DNA of 64,000 nucleotides, taken from Meghimatium bilineatum. Lineage: Eukaryota > Mollusca > Gastropoda > Stylommatophora > Philomycidae. Both the position numbers and the translations under genes were made by a program. Below are positions 1-11,448 of this stretch, piece by piece (positions within the stretch are counted from its first letter, which is position 1; every line of letters begins with the position of its first letter). Location: NCBI GenBank assembly GCA_034231615.1, contig CM067310.1, forward strand, positions 2,063,501 to 2,127,500. Reading direction: 5' to 3'. The notes under the pieces were generated by a model. The model did not search any database and was not told the DNA's origin. It saw nothing but the letters and a program-made list of their open reading frames with translations.

Positions 1-414
1 TTTTGTTGTAATGTCTCTAACAATTCTGCGCGTAACACATCTTTTATGGCAAACAATAAGGACATGTGATGTCTATATTTGCATTTCAATACTGTGTTAA
101 CCATGAACTTGGCGCAGTGCATATATTCAAACACAACCAGGTGGTTACTATGCACACTATTATTATGATTCACTTCATATAAATTGATGGTGCTATGAAA
201 TAAGATCGTATATTTATTGAATATTTAGTCATGCCTCATTGCCTTTGAGAAGACAAACGAAATAGCCCCGCCTGCCAGAGGTTCCCAACCCATACCATAG
301 AGGGTCATAGTGACCCAGAACAATGATGAAGATTATTAAATTGAGTTGTGCACCTTGACGGTTTAGAAAGTAATGGTAACATACTAAGCATAAATACTGC
401 ATAGAAAATCATCA
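1..414. other. unassigned AT-rich sequence
   Basis: No exon-like open stretch. A weak SINE-A-like remnant at about 285-350 (cataccatagagggtcatag, then gacccag and aatgatgaag) is the only recognisable part. Confidence 0.4.
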
Positions 415-1010
415 CATCGTCTTCTACGTTCACTCTTTGATAACCGTAACGAATTTTCGTGTGATTTCTGCCAGGGAGGGTGAAGTACGTTGTGCTATTG
501 GTTTACAGAGGAGCTGCCTCATTCCCCCCTTTCAGCCCAGCACATCTAATTTCGGCATGCTTGTGTGTCAGCTAAGTTACCATAGACTATGACAATCTTT
601 TTATCTGCCGCCAAGCAAAATCGAGTGGACACTGTGCCGTTGGGCGTTGCATGCCAAAACGTGTCCATGAGTGGTAGTTTCCGAATAGATGGTGAATATG
701 GATTTAGACTTGGATCGACTACGTCTATTTTGTACGGGAAGTTCCGCTGCAATTTATTCTGTCTCTTGTAATTAGACATCATTACACTCCTTTGTCCTCG
801 AGCACTGGCCCTTATAACGTCTTTTAGTGTAGATAATTGTTCAACAGTCAAATTGAACTACGGTTAGTTTGCCCTTAGCTGAGGTTCTTTGGTTCACCGA
901 CATCGTGAACTTCTATCCACACGTCCCCTTTGTTTTAGGTCAGTATATGGTGTCTCGTCTTTACCGTACCACACAAACTGCTGCCGGTAGGCAGATGTAC
1001 GCTTGTTCTA
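415..1010. repeat. dispersed repeat, family D fragment
   Basis: Contains TTCTACGTTCACTCTTTGAT, CCCAGCACATCTAATTTCGG, CATGC and TTGTAATTAGACAT. Related pieces recur at about 23.1-23.6, 40.2-40.8, 44.27-44.36, 47.1 and 56.5 kb. The 101- and 60-residue open frames here are not conserved. Type of element unknown. Confidence 0.55.
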
Positions 1011-1134
1011 GATACTGGACACTTATTTCGTTATGGTTTTGATATTCAAACATATTTGTGCACATATTACTCCCATCTACCGCTGGGTTTCCTTCTCATG
1101 CACTTAATACGAAACGTACTGATCCAGAGATTTT

Positions 1135-2997
1135 CTCAATGTTCTTAGTCAGCTTTCACACAATATATCTCAATGTTCTTACCTTAGTCAACTTTCACAC
1201 AATATATCTCAATGTTCTTAGTCAACTTTCACACATGATATCTCAATGTTCTTACCTTAGTCAACTTTCACACATGATATCTCAATGTTCTTACCTTAGT
1301 CAACTTTCACACATGATATCTCAATGTTCTTAGTCAACTTTCACACAATATATCTCAATGTTCTTACCTTAGTCAACTTTCACACATGATATCTCAATGT
1401 TCTTACCTTAGTCAACTTTCACACATGATATCTCAATGTTCTTAGTCAACTTTCACACATGATATCTCAATGTTCTTACCTTAGTCAACTTTCACACATG
1501 ATATCTCAATGTTCTTACCTTAGTCAACTTTCACACATGATATCTCAATGTTCTTACCTTAGTCAACTTTCACACATGATATCTCAATGTTCTTACCTTA
1601 GTCAACTTTCACACAATATATCTCAATGTTCTTACCTTAGTCAACTTTCACACATGATATCTCAATGTTCTTACCTTAGTCAACTTTCACACAATATATC
1701 TCAATGTTCTTACCTTAGTCAACTTTCACACATGATATCTCAATGTTCTTACCGTAATAAGCTTTCACACATGATATCTCAATGTTCTTACCTTAGTCAA
1801 CTTTCACACATGATATCTCAATGTTCTTACCTTAGTCAACTTTCACACATGATATCTCAATGTTCTTACCTTAGTCAACTTTCAGACATGATATCTCAAT
1901 GTTCTTACCGTAATAAGCTTTCACACATGATATCTCAATGTTCTTACCTTGGTCAACTTTCAGACATGATATCTCAATGTTCTTACCGTAATAAGCTTTC
2001 AGACATGATATCTCAATGTTCTTACCTTGGTCAACTTTCAGACATGATATCTCAATGTTCTTACCTTGGTCAACTTTCAGACATGATATCTCAATGTTCT
2101 TACCGTAATAAGCTTTCAGACATGATATCTCAATGTTCTTACCTTGGTCAACTTTCAGACATGATATCTCAATGTTCTTAGTCAACTTTCAGACATGATA
2201 TCTCAATGTTCTTACCGTAATAAGCTTTCAGACATGATATCTCAATGTTCTTACCTTGGTCAACTTTCACACATGATATCTCAATGTTCTTAGTCAACTT
2301 TCAGACATGATATCTCAATGTTCTTACCGTAATAAGCTTTCAGACATGATATCTCAATGTTCTTACCTTGGTCAACTTTCACACATGATATCTCAATGTT
2401 CTTAGTCAACTTTCAGACATGATATCTCAATGTTCTTACCGTAATAAGCTTTCACACATGATATCTCAATGTTCTTACCGTAATAAGCTTTCACACATGA
2501 TATCTCAATGTTCTTACCTTAGTCAACTTTCACACAATATATCTCAATGTTCTTACCTTAGTCAACTTTCACACATGATATCTCAATGTTCTTAGTCAAC
2601 TTTCACACATGATATCTCAATGTTCTTACCGTAATAAGCTTTCACACATGATATCTCAATGTTCTTACCTTAGTCAACTTTCACACATGATATCTCAATG
2701 TTCTTAGTCAACTTTCACACATGATATCTCAATGTTCTTACCTTAGTCAACTTTCAGACATGATATCTCAATGTTCTTACCGTAATCAGCTTTCAGACAT
2801 GATATCTCAATGTTCTTACCTTAGTCAACTTTCAGACATGATATCTCAATGTTCTTACCGTAATCAGCTTTCAGACATGATATCTCAATGTTCTTACCTT
2901 AGTCAACTTTCATACATGATATCTCAATGTTCTTACCTTAGTCAACTTTCACACATGATATCTCAATGTTCTTACCTTAATCCGCTATCAGACATGA
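1135..2997. repeat. 39/34-bp minisatellite, about 47 units
   Basis: The unit is ATGATATCTCAATGTTCTTA followed by CCTTAGTCAACTTTCACAC (39 bp). A shorter 34-bp form lacks the CCTTA block. Variants include AATATATC for ATGATATC, and CCGTAATAAGC or CCGTAATCAGC for CCTTAGTCAAC. Variants are clustered, so the array shows higher-order structure. Because 39 is a multiple of three, a spurious 13-residue-repeat ORF (MISQCSYLSQLSH) runs through part of it. Confidence 0.95.
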
Positions 2998-3055
2998 TAA
3001 CCCTGCAATCCAGGCAAGCTGTTGTCTTGAACTGTGATGCGAGTGTTTTGGCCGT

Positions 3056-3070
3056 GGGGGGGGGGGGGGG
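3056..3070. repeat. G homopolymer (15)
   Basis: Run of 15 G just after the minisatellite. Similar runs of G or C occur at 14249-14265, 17110-17121, 52496-52513 and near 30880-30916. Lengths in such runs are error-prone in sequencing. Confidence 0.8.
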
Positions 3071-3099
3071 TAAGATGTGCTAATCGGTTATATTGTTTG

Positions 3100-3260
3100 T
3101 CATTTAGTTTCATTTCTATTTAGTCTCGGTCTACTGTGCCAGGACACGATCCATAAATCGTTGGAAAAGCTGCTTCGCATGAGCTTTTACGCAGTCTTGG
3201 TTAGCTGTTAACGCTGGGATTTCACGAGAGCAATGCACATTCGTGTGCATCCTACCACAG
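3100..3260. repeat. dispersed repeat, family E fragment
   Basis: Segment with GTGCCAGGACACGATCCATA, CTTCGCATGAGCTTTTACGC and GAGAGCAATGCAC matches related segments at about 41.0-41.2 kb and 46.2-46.38 kb. The element type is not known. Confidence 0.45.
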
Positions 3261-3304
3261 CTAAGATACGCATGATTAATCGCTGTGTCCTAAATATGAC
3301 AGAC

Positions 3305-3425
3305 TACCAACTTTTGTAACACTACTTTACGTTACTGTATGTTTGTAACATAACGTAACTTTAGTTTGTGTTTTGTAATACTCTAGCTTGTGTATTGTAA
3401 TACAGTCTTACTTTAGTTTAAATAA
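3305..3425. repeat. TTTAGTTTGTG-type degenerate array, part 1
   Basis: Imperfect copies of TTTGTAACACTACTTTA and TTTAGTTTGTGTTTTGTAAT. The same degenerate unit resumes at 4240. The two parts are separated by a LINE remnant and unique-looking sequence. Confidence 0.7.
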
Positions 3426-3529
3426 CCAAAATGTCAAAGGGTATCCGACAATGTGCAGTGTCACAGTAACACAATCAAGAAATCATCAATACTAGGTTGA
3501 TGTAACAATGTTACTATATGATCAAACCC

Positions 3530-4030
3530 CCCCCCCCTTTGTGACGTGTCTTTTACAGAACGTTGTCCTCACTGCCATTCTGTAAGCCTCTCGGTTCTGT
3601 ATAATCTGCCCAGCTTCTTCCAGTATCAAGTTTAGATGTGCTTTGTTGCCATGCTCCCATCGTAGTCTTCTTGTTCTCTTTTCTATAACTTTGCCCTTTA
3701 TGAATACTCTTTCTATAACAGTGTGTCTCTTTATTTGTCGAATAACATATTTTCGAATAACAGATGTCTGCAAAGACCTGAACATACTAACAGTTTGCGT
3801 TTAAAAAAAAATAGATTTTATGAACTATCCTTCTTCTATGTTCAGGTCTTTGCAGACATCTGCGTTGGTTCGTATTTCTGTCCATGATATTCTTAGGACC
3901 TTACCTTTCTATAACATTTCATTTCGATTGTCAATATTTTATTTTCCATTGCATATAGCATTGCCTACGGCTCACAACCATATTTTGCCACTGGAAAGAT
4001 CAAACTATCAAATAAAAAATAAATAATATA
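3530..4030 (-). mobile_element. LINE (non-LTR) reverse transcriptase C-terminal remnant
   Basis: Minus-strand reading includes NREAYRMAVRTTFCKRHVTK (3522-3785) and LIFPVAKYGCEP near 3975, patterns from the region after the polymerase motifs of non-LTR reverse transcriptases. Frames are interrupted and the two parts overlap in an ATGTTCAGGTCTTTGCAGAC repeat (3770-3785 and 3838-3857). A related remnant is at 22.43-22.75 kb. Confidence 0.6.
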
Positions 4031-4239
4031 AAATAGGAACAAGGACTTTTTCCACTTTACCGTCCAACAAGAGACTTTTGTCACGATACACAGAACAAAC
4101 ATGTGGGTACTTTTCATGCAACTATGTATTGGCTTGTGTATGGAAAATTTCATTGTTACTTTTTTTATTGTTATTCCTTTTTTTAATTTCATAGATAGAT
4201 CATATAGTAACAATATCACACCAACTTAATATTTATCGT

Positions 4240-4960
4240 TTCTAACTTTAGTTTGTTTTTGTAACCATACGTCACGTTATTTATTGTTTAATAATTGGCC
4301 TACGTCAGTTTTTGTTTTGTTAACACTATCGTACTTCAGCTTATGTTTTGTAATACTTTAGTTTATGTTTGTAACACATCCTTACTTTAGTGTGTGTTTT
4401 GTAATACTTTAGTTTATGTTTGTAACAACCTTACTTTAGTTTGTAACACTACTTTACTTCAGTCTGTGTTTTAATACTTTATTTTAAGTTTGTAACACAA
4501 TCTTACTTTGGTTAAAGACTTTGGTTATTGATTTGTAATGCTTTAGTTTGTGTTTTGTAATACGTTACTTTATGTTTGTAACGCGGCCTTACTTTAGTTA
4601 TTGATTTGTAGTGCTTTAGTTCGTGTTTTGTAATACGTTACTTTATGTTTGTAACGCGGTCTTACTTTAGTTATTGATTTGTAGTGCTTTAGTTCGTGTT
4701 TTGTAATACGTTACTTTATGTTTGTAACGCGGCCTTACTTTAGTTATTGATTTGTAATGCTTTAGTTTGTGTTTTGCAAAACTTTCTTACTTTAGTTTGT
4801 ACTTTGTAAAACAATATTATTTTAGTTTGTGTTTTGTAACATTTTCTTAATTTAGTTTGTTTCGTAATACAACTTTAGTTTGTGTTTGCAACACTTTCTG
4901 TAGTTTCTGTGTTTTATAATACTTTAGTTTGTGGTTTATTTTTAGTCTGTGTTTGGCATA
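4240..4960. repeat. TTTAGTTTGTG-type degenerate array, part 2
   Basis: Many imperfect copies of ACTTTAGTTTGTGTTTTGTA. Between about 4510 and 4760 a longer unit of roughly 80 bp, including TTATGTTTGTAACGCGG, is repeated three times almost exactly, so a recent higher-order expansion lies in an old array. Confidence 0.85.
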
Positions 4961-5590
4961 TCGTCACACTGGATATAACAAGTAGAAATTACACAGAGAA
5001 ATCAACAGAGAAAACTTGATATTGAGCATAAGCAATTTACCGGAACTACATAAAATTTCAGCGAGGCTCTCAACATGAAAAGAAATGACTACTGCCATCT
5101 GTGCCATCCATAACCGAAAGAGCTGAATGACTGATCGACTAACTAACTGACTGATTGACTAACTAACTAGCAGTAAAATCAGCTTTCAGTGTCCCCAAGA
5201 TAATGGCGGAGAGCACGTGTATCGATAGCATCTCCAGTTTGTCATGTGATGTGATTTAGAGGTAGTTTAGAATCTGTATAATCGTCTAACAAAAGTGGGA
5301 CGAGCCACGTATTGACTTCACTACAGACACTAGGTGTGGGCAGAGTGGTTAGAAAGTAATGGAAACTTACTAAATGTAAATAATTACTTAAAAAATAACT
5401 GATGTCAAAATCGTGTTGATCGTCATATCCTGAACAGGATATGTTGGAAAACTTCTTTAGTTTGCTGGTTTAAATTTTCTTTTTATTTGCATCAATTTTT
5501 ACATAAGATTGCATATTTACATCAATATTTACATACACATTGCATATTTACATATAAATTGTATATTTAAATAGGCTATATAAAGACATT
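4961..5590. other. no gene seen; simple repeats
   Basis: Holds a short CTAACTAACTGACTGATTGA tract near 5140-5175 and a TTTACAT-rich stretch at 5490-5580. No exon-like reading frame. Confidence 0.4.
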
Positions 5591-5594
5591 CTTC

Positions 5595-5760
5595 TTTTCT
5601 TTCTCTGGCGTTCATTCTCAAACTCCCGTTGGATATCCTGTATCAGGACAATGATCCTACTTTATTTCTCGCAGGATGTAGTCCAGAGAATGGAAATGCG
5701 TGGTGTCGCCGTTTTATTTGCGCCAATAGTCCGACACATCCATCTTCAGTAGATATAAAC
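5595..5760 (-). mobile_element. SINE-like element B, minus orientation
   Basis: Reads on the plus strand as the reverse of B: GCGTTCATTCTCAAACTCCC (tail side), then GCAGGATGTAGTCCAGAGAA, GGAAATGCGTGGTGTCGCCG and CCGACACATCCATCTTCAGT (head side). The internal hairpin is partly lost. See the B copy at 56908. Confidence 0.75.
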
Positions 5761-7195
5761 AAATTCAAAACATAATAGGTGAAGTTGCATTTATCTGATT
5801 GTTAAATTTTGTGAAATTAGCAGGCAAAATGAAATATGAGATGATGGGAGTTACAATATTGTATGTGTGGGTGAAGGGTGATAAATCAAAATGACAAGAA
5901 GAAAAATTTGAAAACTGTGACAATAAACGGAAATAAGTAACAGAGCTACCAGCTTTTGTAGATAACACATACTAACAACGAGAAACAGTGACGGATGACG
6001 TTTCGACTAAAATACTTCATCAGGACGAAAGACAACAAATGAAATAGATAATATTCTGAACATAAGAAAGCACATATGGTGTGACGATGGTGGGAGGAAG
6101 AGACTCTTTATGTCCACCGAGCCGCTAATATCTACATTTTGGAGACCCACTATGCCTAAAAGCCGCTCAAATCTACATTTTAATATTAATTTACTATCAT
6201 GTTCGGCATAGCAGGAAAACCGTACGGAGACAAAGAGTTTCTTTGTGGTAAGAAACATGTCACGAGTAAGAGATAGATCAAAGCTGGAGGGGCCCAGCAA
6301 AGTAAGAGAAGACAGATATAGATGACGAGAAGAAATGGTAGGCAGGAAAGTGACGATGACATGGCGGTGAGATGGCAGTAAAATGAGAAAAACTTTAAAA
6401 AGTACAATTCCAGATAAACGCTCTAGCTTCACATTTAAATTTAAACAATTTGCGCAGAACCGAAACATTGTGTAATTTTGTGACGTCACTAACTGCCGAT
6501 CACTCCTAGGTACAAAATGGCCACCGTAAGTTTGTTGAACTAGCCGTCGACCGATAGAGATGACGTAGGCATGTTACAGTTGCGAGGAGTGCTCCCAAAT
6601 GCAAAGTGCAGGACCATCCTAAGACATTATCTTGCTACACTAGGTAATGATTCAATGAAAGTGCAATGTTAAGCAGCACCAACAGCGGATTTAGTTGAAA
6701 CTCACTCAAACAGTTGAACTGATGTGGGGAAGTGCCAAGAGGCGGAACAAGAAGCATCGCAGAACAAAACAAAAACCCTACTAACCCCAGTCTTTTCCCC
6801 ACCCATAAAACTCTCAAACCCCAGGTGTTCCCCAACAAATACAACCATCCTAATTTTTTTAAAACCCCTTTCCAAGCCTTTAATTAAATAAAATATAAAC
6901 ATCCACACGCTAATATACAATTATAGCTAAGGGAAAAAATCCTGGAAAAACGAAGACAGCAGGATTTGTTTACCCTTCTTCAATTATTTTTTTTTCCTGT
7001 CTGTAAAAAGTAGGTCTTCATCTGGTATTGTACCCAGAAAAAAACAACACCGTGATAAGCCAGCACTTCGACTTCACCAAATAAATGACGTTTACTTTGC
7101 ATGTGGAATCAAATTAAATAATTATGTGTCCAAAAAAAAACACATGTATACACAAATAAGCACATAAAACACACTTTGAGAACAATTCCTAGAAC
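5761..7195. other. unassigned; no supportable gene
   Basis: Open frames here (up to 160 residues, minus strand 6489-6007) have no recognisable domain. Their flanks lack paired splice signals. TTTCGACTAAAATACTTCAT at 6001 resembles TTTCGACCAAAATATGTTCA at 7697, suggesting a shared dispersed repeat. Confidence 0.35.
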
Positions 7196-7204
7196 ATTCT
7201 AGAA

Positions 7205-7395
7205 ATTTATTGTGTGCATGCTTCTTCTTCTACTTTAGCGTTTATTCTCAAACTCCTGCTGGATCTCCCTTGCAGCAGGACTATGGTCCTACTAGATTTC
7301 CAGCAGGATGTAGCCCAGAGAATGGAAATGCGTTGTGTCGCCGTTTTATTTGAACAATGGCCCGACACATCCGTCTTCGACGGAGGTATGCATTC
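7205..7395 (-). mobile_element. SINE-like element B, minus orientation, near full length
   Basis: Tail side CTTCTTCTTCTACTTTAGCG, then TTTATTCTCAAACTCCTGCT, the hairpin with CAGGACTATGGTCCTACTAG, then CCGACACATCCGTCTTCGAC at the head. It retains the complete B hairpin. Confidence 0.8.
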
Positions 7396-7880
7396 AATGA
7401 TGATGTTAGCATTAATAAGTTCAGTGTGTGTCTTCAATATTTACAAAAATGTCTTGGAGGTGTAAAACGTGTCATAAGTACACATCCCACACATGTTATG
7501 AATGAATTTCCTTCAGGTCTTCCACGATTACTAACCAGCTTTGTATAGGAATGTTCCTTCAAAAGATGAGGTAAGCATATCATCGTATATAACACATAAT
7601 AAAAGCCCTGTATAAAAACACATAATTTCTATATTTCATAGCGAATTGTCAGTTGAAAAGAAATATGTTAAAAAATAAGCAAAATAGCAAAGTCGACGTT
7701 TCGACCAAAATATGTTCATCAAAATATAAATGAACATGAACACACACATATAAACGTCAAAAAGGCAACAAGTCATCAGCAGGAAGCTCCCACTGCTGCC
7801 TCGTAGTTTTTTCTATGCTCCGGAGTATTCCGTATATTTCAAACAGTATCAGAGATTTAAAAATTCATCAACTTGAAGTT

Positions 7881-8325
7881 CTATATATAACCACAGAATC
7901 GTATAACAATGTCTTTGCTCCAATCACCTACGATAGTATGATAGGAACCTTCGTGGTGTATATCTCCCTGAGACTGGCATCGAAGTAAATAAATCATATC
8001 ACTGGACTGTCGGGGCAAATGCATTTTACCGAGAAGTAATTTGTCATCTGTATGGTAAATACGAAAAACTGGAAATTTAACACAACAAACAGGCGTCCAA
8101 CTTTCATTAGTTGATTTTCGTTTCATTTGTAAGTTGTATGCCAAAGACTTGAATTTATCTGCATTTTCTGGTTTGTTCCACTTCACGTCAATCTGCACAG
8201 GGCTGGCTTCATCTATGACATATTCAGATACTTCTACTTGGACTGAATTTGGTCGCAGTTCTGACAAAAGACCAAAATTATGTGCAGGTGATAAATTTTG
8301 ACAAATGGATCCAACTTTGCCAATT
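7881..8325 (-). CDS. unrecognised gene, last exon
   Basis: Begins IGKVGSICQNLSPAHNFGLL and ends IVIRFCGYI then a stop. The 147 open residues have even composition, unlike repeat-derived ORFs nearby. A short WS-containing strand (GDWSKD) recalls cytokine-receptor-like Fn3 domains but is too little to assign. Confidence 0.6.
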
Positions 8326-10562
8326 CTAAAAGAATAATATAAAAAAATCGTTAATTAATTAAAAAGAAAATTAAAAAGGAGAAATTACAATATTGACATA
8401 TGACAATGTAGACATATGACATTGTAGATATATGGCAATGTAGTTTGTTTTTATTCTTCTGATCTTGGATTAAGATTCCGCTCACAGCTAGAGGGATTAT
8501 TTCATCATCATCATGTGTCAAGAATTGCCTGCTCACAGCTAGAGGGATTATTTCATCATCATCATGTGTCAAGAATTGCCTGCTCACAGCTAGAGGGATT
8601 ATTTCATCATCATCATGTGGTGAGAGCATTGCTGTATATAGATAATACAGATGCTGGCTCTGTTATATTTGGTGCAGGAATGCTAAATATATTTCAAGAA
8701 AGACAGAACATTAATAAGAGAAGAATCTGAAGAGGAATTAAATAAGGCAACAACGAAATGCTATTTGCTGATTTATCAATGTCGTATCTACAAAGAGGAA
8801 CAGAAGTTACAAAATCATATTAATGCATTTATGACAACATGCACCAAGTAGAACATGAAAAAAAATATGCAGAAAACAGAAGTAATGAAAATCAGCAAGT
8901 CACCAAATCCAGTGACCATAACAATAAACAAAACTAAATTGAAACAAACTTCTGAATTTAAATGCCCGGGAAGTATATTAACAGACAATGGAAAATTAGA
9001 CAGAGATTGAGACAAGATGTCAGAAAACAAACATAGTGACATACCAGCTATCACCATTACAGCTCAACCCAAAGATCAAGATGGAAGTCAAGAGACAGAT
9101 GATAAATAGTATTTCTATGACAACACTCTGCTATCAATGCCAGACATGGACGCTGACAGCAGCACAGCAGAGAAAACTTACAACACGTGAGATGAAATGC
9201 CTGAGAAATGTCGCAAGAGTGACCAAACTATACAATATGAGAAATGATGAAAGGAGAAGAATCGGTATAAGACCAAGCACAGAATACATCGAGAAACAAC
9301 AAATAAAATGGTTTGGACACCTTCTGAGAATGAATCATAACCAACTAACGTCAAAAACATATAACACAAGAAGATCCGGATACAAGGACAGAAGAAGGCC
9401 TAGAAAAATATGGATAGATAACATTAAGACAATCCTGAACAAATACGAATTCAACGCAACCAAGGAGACACATCCGACCTTGGATATACAACTAAAGCTC
9501 CCAGTCACCACCCCAACCATTAAAGGCAAGTGTGGATATTCTGACCATCATCAACCTTGGGATAGACAATAGACAGTGCTAAATATAGATAAGAATGACG
9601 TTCTAACGCTATCATATCTAGCGACAATGGCCTGGTGGTCGAAACGTTGAATCTGCGTATTCGTCCTATTTATAAAACTGATATTTAACCATTTTTGTGT
9701 TCTTTACAAATGTTCATTTATATTTGATGAGTGCATGTTCTATGTAGATAACACGGACGTTCTGACGCGATTATATTTGGTGAGTGCATGTTCTATGTAG
9801 ATAACACGGACGTTCTGACGCGATTATATTTGGTGAGTGCATGTTCTATGTAGATAACACGGACGTTCTGACGCGATTATATTTGGTGAGTGCATCAATT
9901 TATTCCTTACGGATGATGGATGTAGATAAGAAAGATGCCATGACGCTAGTGTAGGTGGTAAGAGTATGTTGGATGTAGATAGCACGATAATTGATGCATC
10001 AAGGTTGCCATTCCAGACATGCAGTATTGGCTGTAGTATAAGTAGGGAATATCCGGGGTGTAGTGGTTTCGCAATTAACCTTGTGTTCTAGAGATCACGG
10101 GTTCGCTAACAGGGCTTGGTTACCTGCTGCTAACACTGAATCCGCACGAGAGCCATGCAGAATCCTTTGAACCCCGTGACATAACCTAAATGACCATTAA
10201 CTCTATATAAATCTTACCTTTGGGAGAGAACTCGATACTTTGAAGCAGACGATCTGTCTTTACTGTAAGAGGTCAGCTCATTCATTTCAGTTTCATAAAT
10301 TTCTTCAATGTTGTCTGTATTATCATTGTTTTCATCAGGATAATGAGAAAATGTTGGCTCAAATGAAATTGATCGTTGTCCAAAAGAGAATTCACTCTTC
10401 AAAGTTATATCTTGTTTTGTTCTCATTTGAATGTTTTCATGTCTACTGGATTCTGCATTAATTCTGCTTGCTTTCTGTGATAATGATGAGGTTTTTGTTT
10501 GATAGCTGGTACCCATCTTTGAATGGTGCCGATCGCTTGGAATTATTGGTAAGAGTGGAATT
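7881..10562 (-). CDS. unrecognised protein, 3' two exons (10562-10218, 8325-7881)
   Basis: Two consecutive open exons with good splice signals and matching phase (2 to 2). Exon one has acceptor ACAATTGTAG and donor AAAG|GTAAGA; exon two has acceptor ATTCTTTTAG and a stop at 7881. Together they give about 262 residues. The first is hydrophilic, rich in Ser, Lys and Glu (ENNDNTDNIEEIYETEMNEL). The second looks like a beta-rich domain (VQIDVKWNKPENADKFKSLA, YNLQMKRK, YLLRCQSQGD, GDWSKDIVIRF), somewhat like a fibronectin type III fold. I do not recognise the family; the Fn3 idea is a guess. Upstream exons should lie above 10.6 kb but I could not identify them. A LINE remnant fills the intron. Confidence 0.6.
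8480..8622. repeat. 51-bp minisatellite, 3 units
   Basis: Unit GCTCACAGCTAGAGGGATTA, then TTTCATCATCATCATGTGTC, then AAGAATTGCCT. A close relative forms the array at 47869-48240. Confidence 0.9.
8740..9600 (+). mobile_element. LINE remnant, reverse transcriptase C-terminal half
   Basis: Starts near a LFAD block (remnant of the YADD motif) and continues through a 178-residue open frame (9036-9572). That frame contains CYQCQTWTLTAAQQRKLTTR, EMKCLRNVARVTK and IKWFGHLLRMNHN, characteristic of the post-polymerase region of non-LTR reverse transcriptases. Several stops and frameshifts separate the LFAD part from the open part. The same family is at 26.9-27.68 kb. Confidence 0.75.
9723..9890. repeat. 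53-bp tandem repeat, 3 units
   Basis: Unit GGTGAGTGCATGTTCTATGT, AGATAACACGGACGTTCTGA, CGCGATTATATTT, nearly identical copies. Weaker relatives of GTAGATAACACGGACG occur at about 8637 and 9968. Confidence 0.9.
10055..10200 (+). mobile_element. tRNA-type SINE remnant
   Basis: A tRNA-like head: GTAGTGGTTTCGCAATTAAC (A-box-like) and, about 30 bp later, ATCACGGGTTCGCTAAC (B-box-like). An unrelated body follows. Only the head resembles a tRNA. Confidence 0.5.
10218..10562 (-). CDS. unrecognised gene, penultimate exon
   Basis: Open throughout between acceptor and donor. It starts ATTCCACTCTTACC (IPLLPIIPSDRHHSK) and is rich in Ser and charged residues, probably disordered. Contains SEFSFGQRSISFEPTFSHYP. 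Phase 2 on both sides. Confidence 0.6.
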
Positions 10563-10569
10563 CTACAAT

Positions 10570-11235
10570 TGTAAAACTATCACCAATGATACCATGTGAA
10601 ATTAAATCCACATGAAAGCCACCACTTTAATCATCACCTGTCGTATGACCACGGTTCACCCAGAAGGAGTGATGTCTTGTAAATCTTAACAATTACCAGG
10701 TACATCAGAATTATCAGTGATTCTATTATTTTTTTCCGTCAGTTACCTGGATTTAGTTTAGAGAGCGCAATGTGCCGAGACATCATTATACAAACTGTTT
10801 GGCACTAAATTAGACGAAATTAAACACGAATCAAACCTCGTCTGTTCAATTGCCAACATCACCTTGATTGGGTGAAAAACAGCTGAGCTTGTATCTTAGC
10901 CAATTTGTTAGATTGGCATTAAGTCATCAGTTTTAAGTATAAATTTGACGCGCAGTGTTTTCTGTTTACCAAACTGGCACCATTGACGGTACTTATTTAG
11001 CAGAAGTCAGCTACATATTGATCTCATTTGGTGGTTGGTACCTGGAAAAGTACATTTTTCATTAGTCGTGTTTATAAATTTAACATGTTTATCATTTTTA
11101 CCTGTTTATAATTATAAGCTGTACTCATTTTAGTGAAAATATTGGGGTACAGAGTGAATATAGATGTATTCTGAATCTTTATATAAACGATTTTCTAAAT
11201 TATCTTCTGGAGACGAGGTTGAATACTAAAAGGGA
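10570..11235. other. unassigned; possible upstream part of the unrecognised gene
   Basis: No further exon with clear acceptor, open frame and donor was recognised on the minus strand, although one is expected upstream of 10562. Confidence 0.3.
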
Positions 11236-11239
11236 TTGA

Positions 11240-11448
11240 GTACTACCAGTAATGTCCTGAGCATTGGAACATGTATTATAACTAGTAATGTCCTGAGTGC
11301 TGGAGTGTGTATTATAACTAGTAATGTCCTGAGCGTTGGAGTGTGTATTATAACCAGTAATGTCCTGAGTGTTGGAGTGTGTATTATAACCAGTAATGTC
11401 CTGAGTGCTGGGATGTTTATTATAATCAGCAGTGTCCTGAGCGCTAGA
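11240..11448. repeat. 36-bp tandem repeat, about 6 units
   Basis: Unit GTATTATAACTAGTAATGTC then CTGAGTGCTGGAGTGT with point variants. Open in frame because 36 is a multiple of three. Confidence 0.9.

Noticed and set aside
1459-3083. Open frames MISQCSYLSQLSH.. as a repeat protein
   Set aside because: 39-bp minisatellite reading; interrupted whenever a 34-bp unit occurs.
6007-6489. 160-residue minus frame as a gene
   Set aside because: No domain, low-information composition, overlapping frame of similar quality, no paired splice sites.
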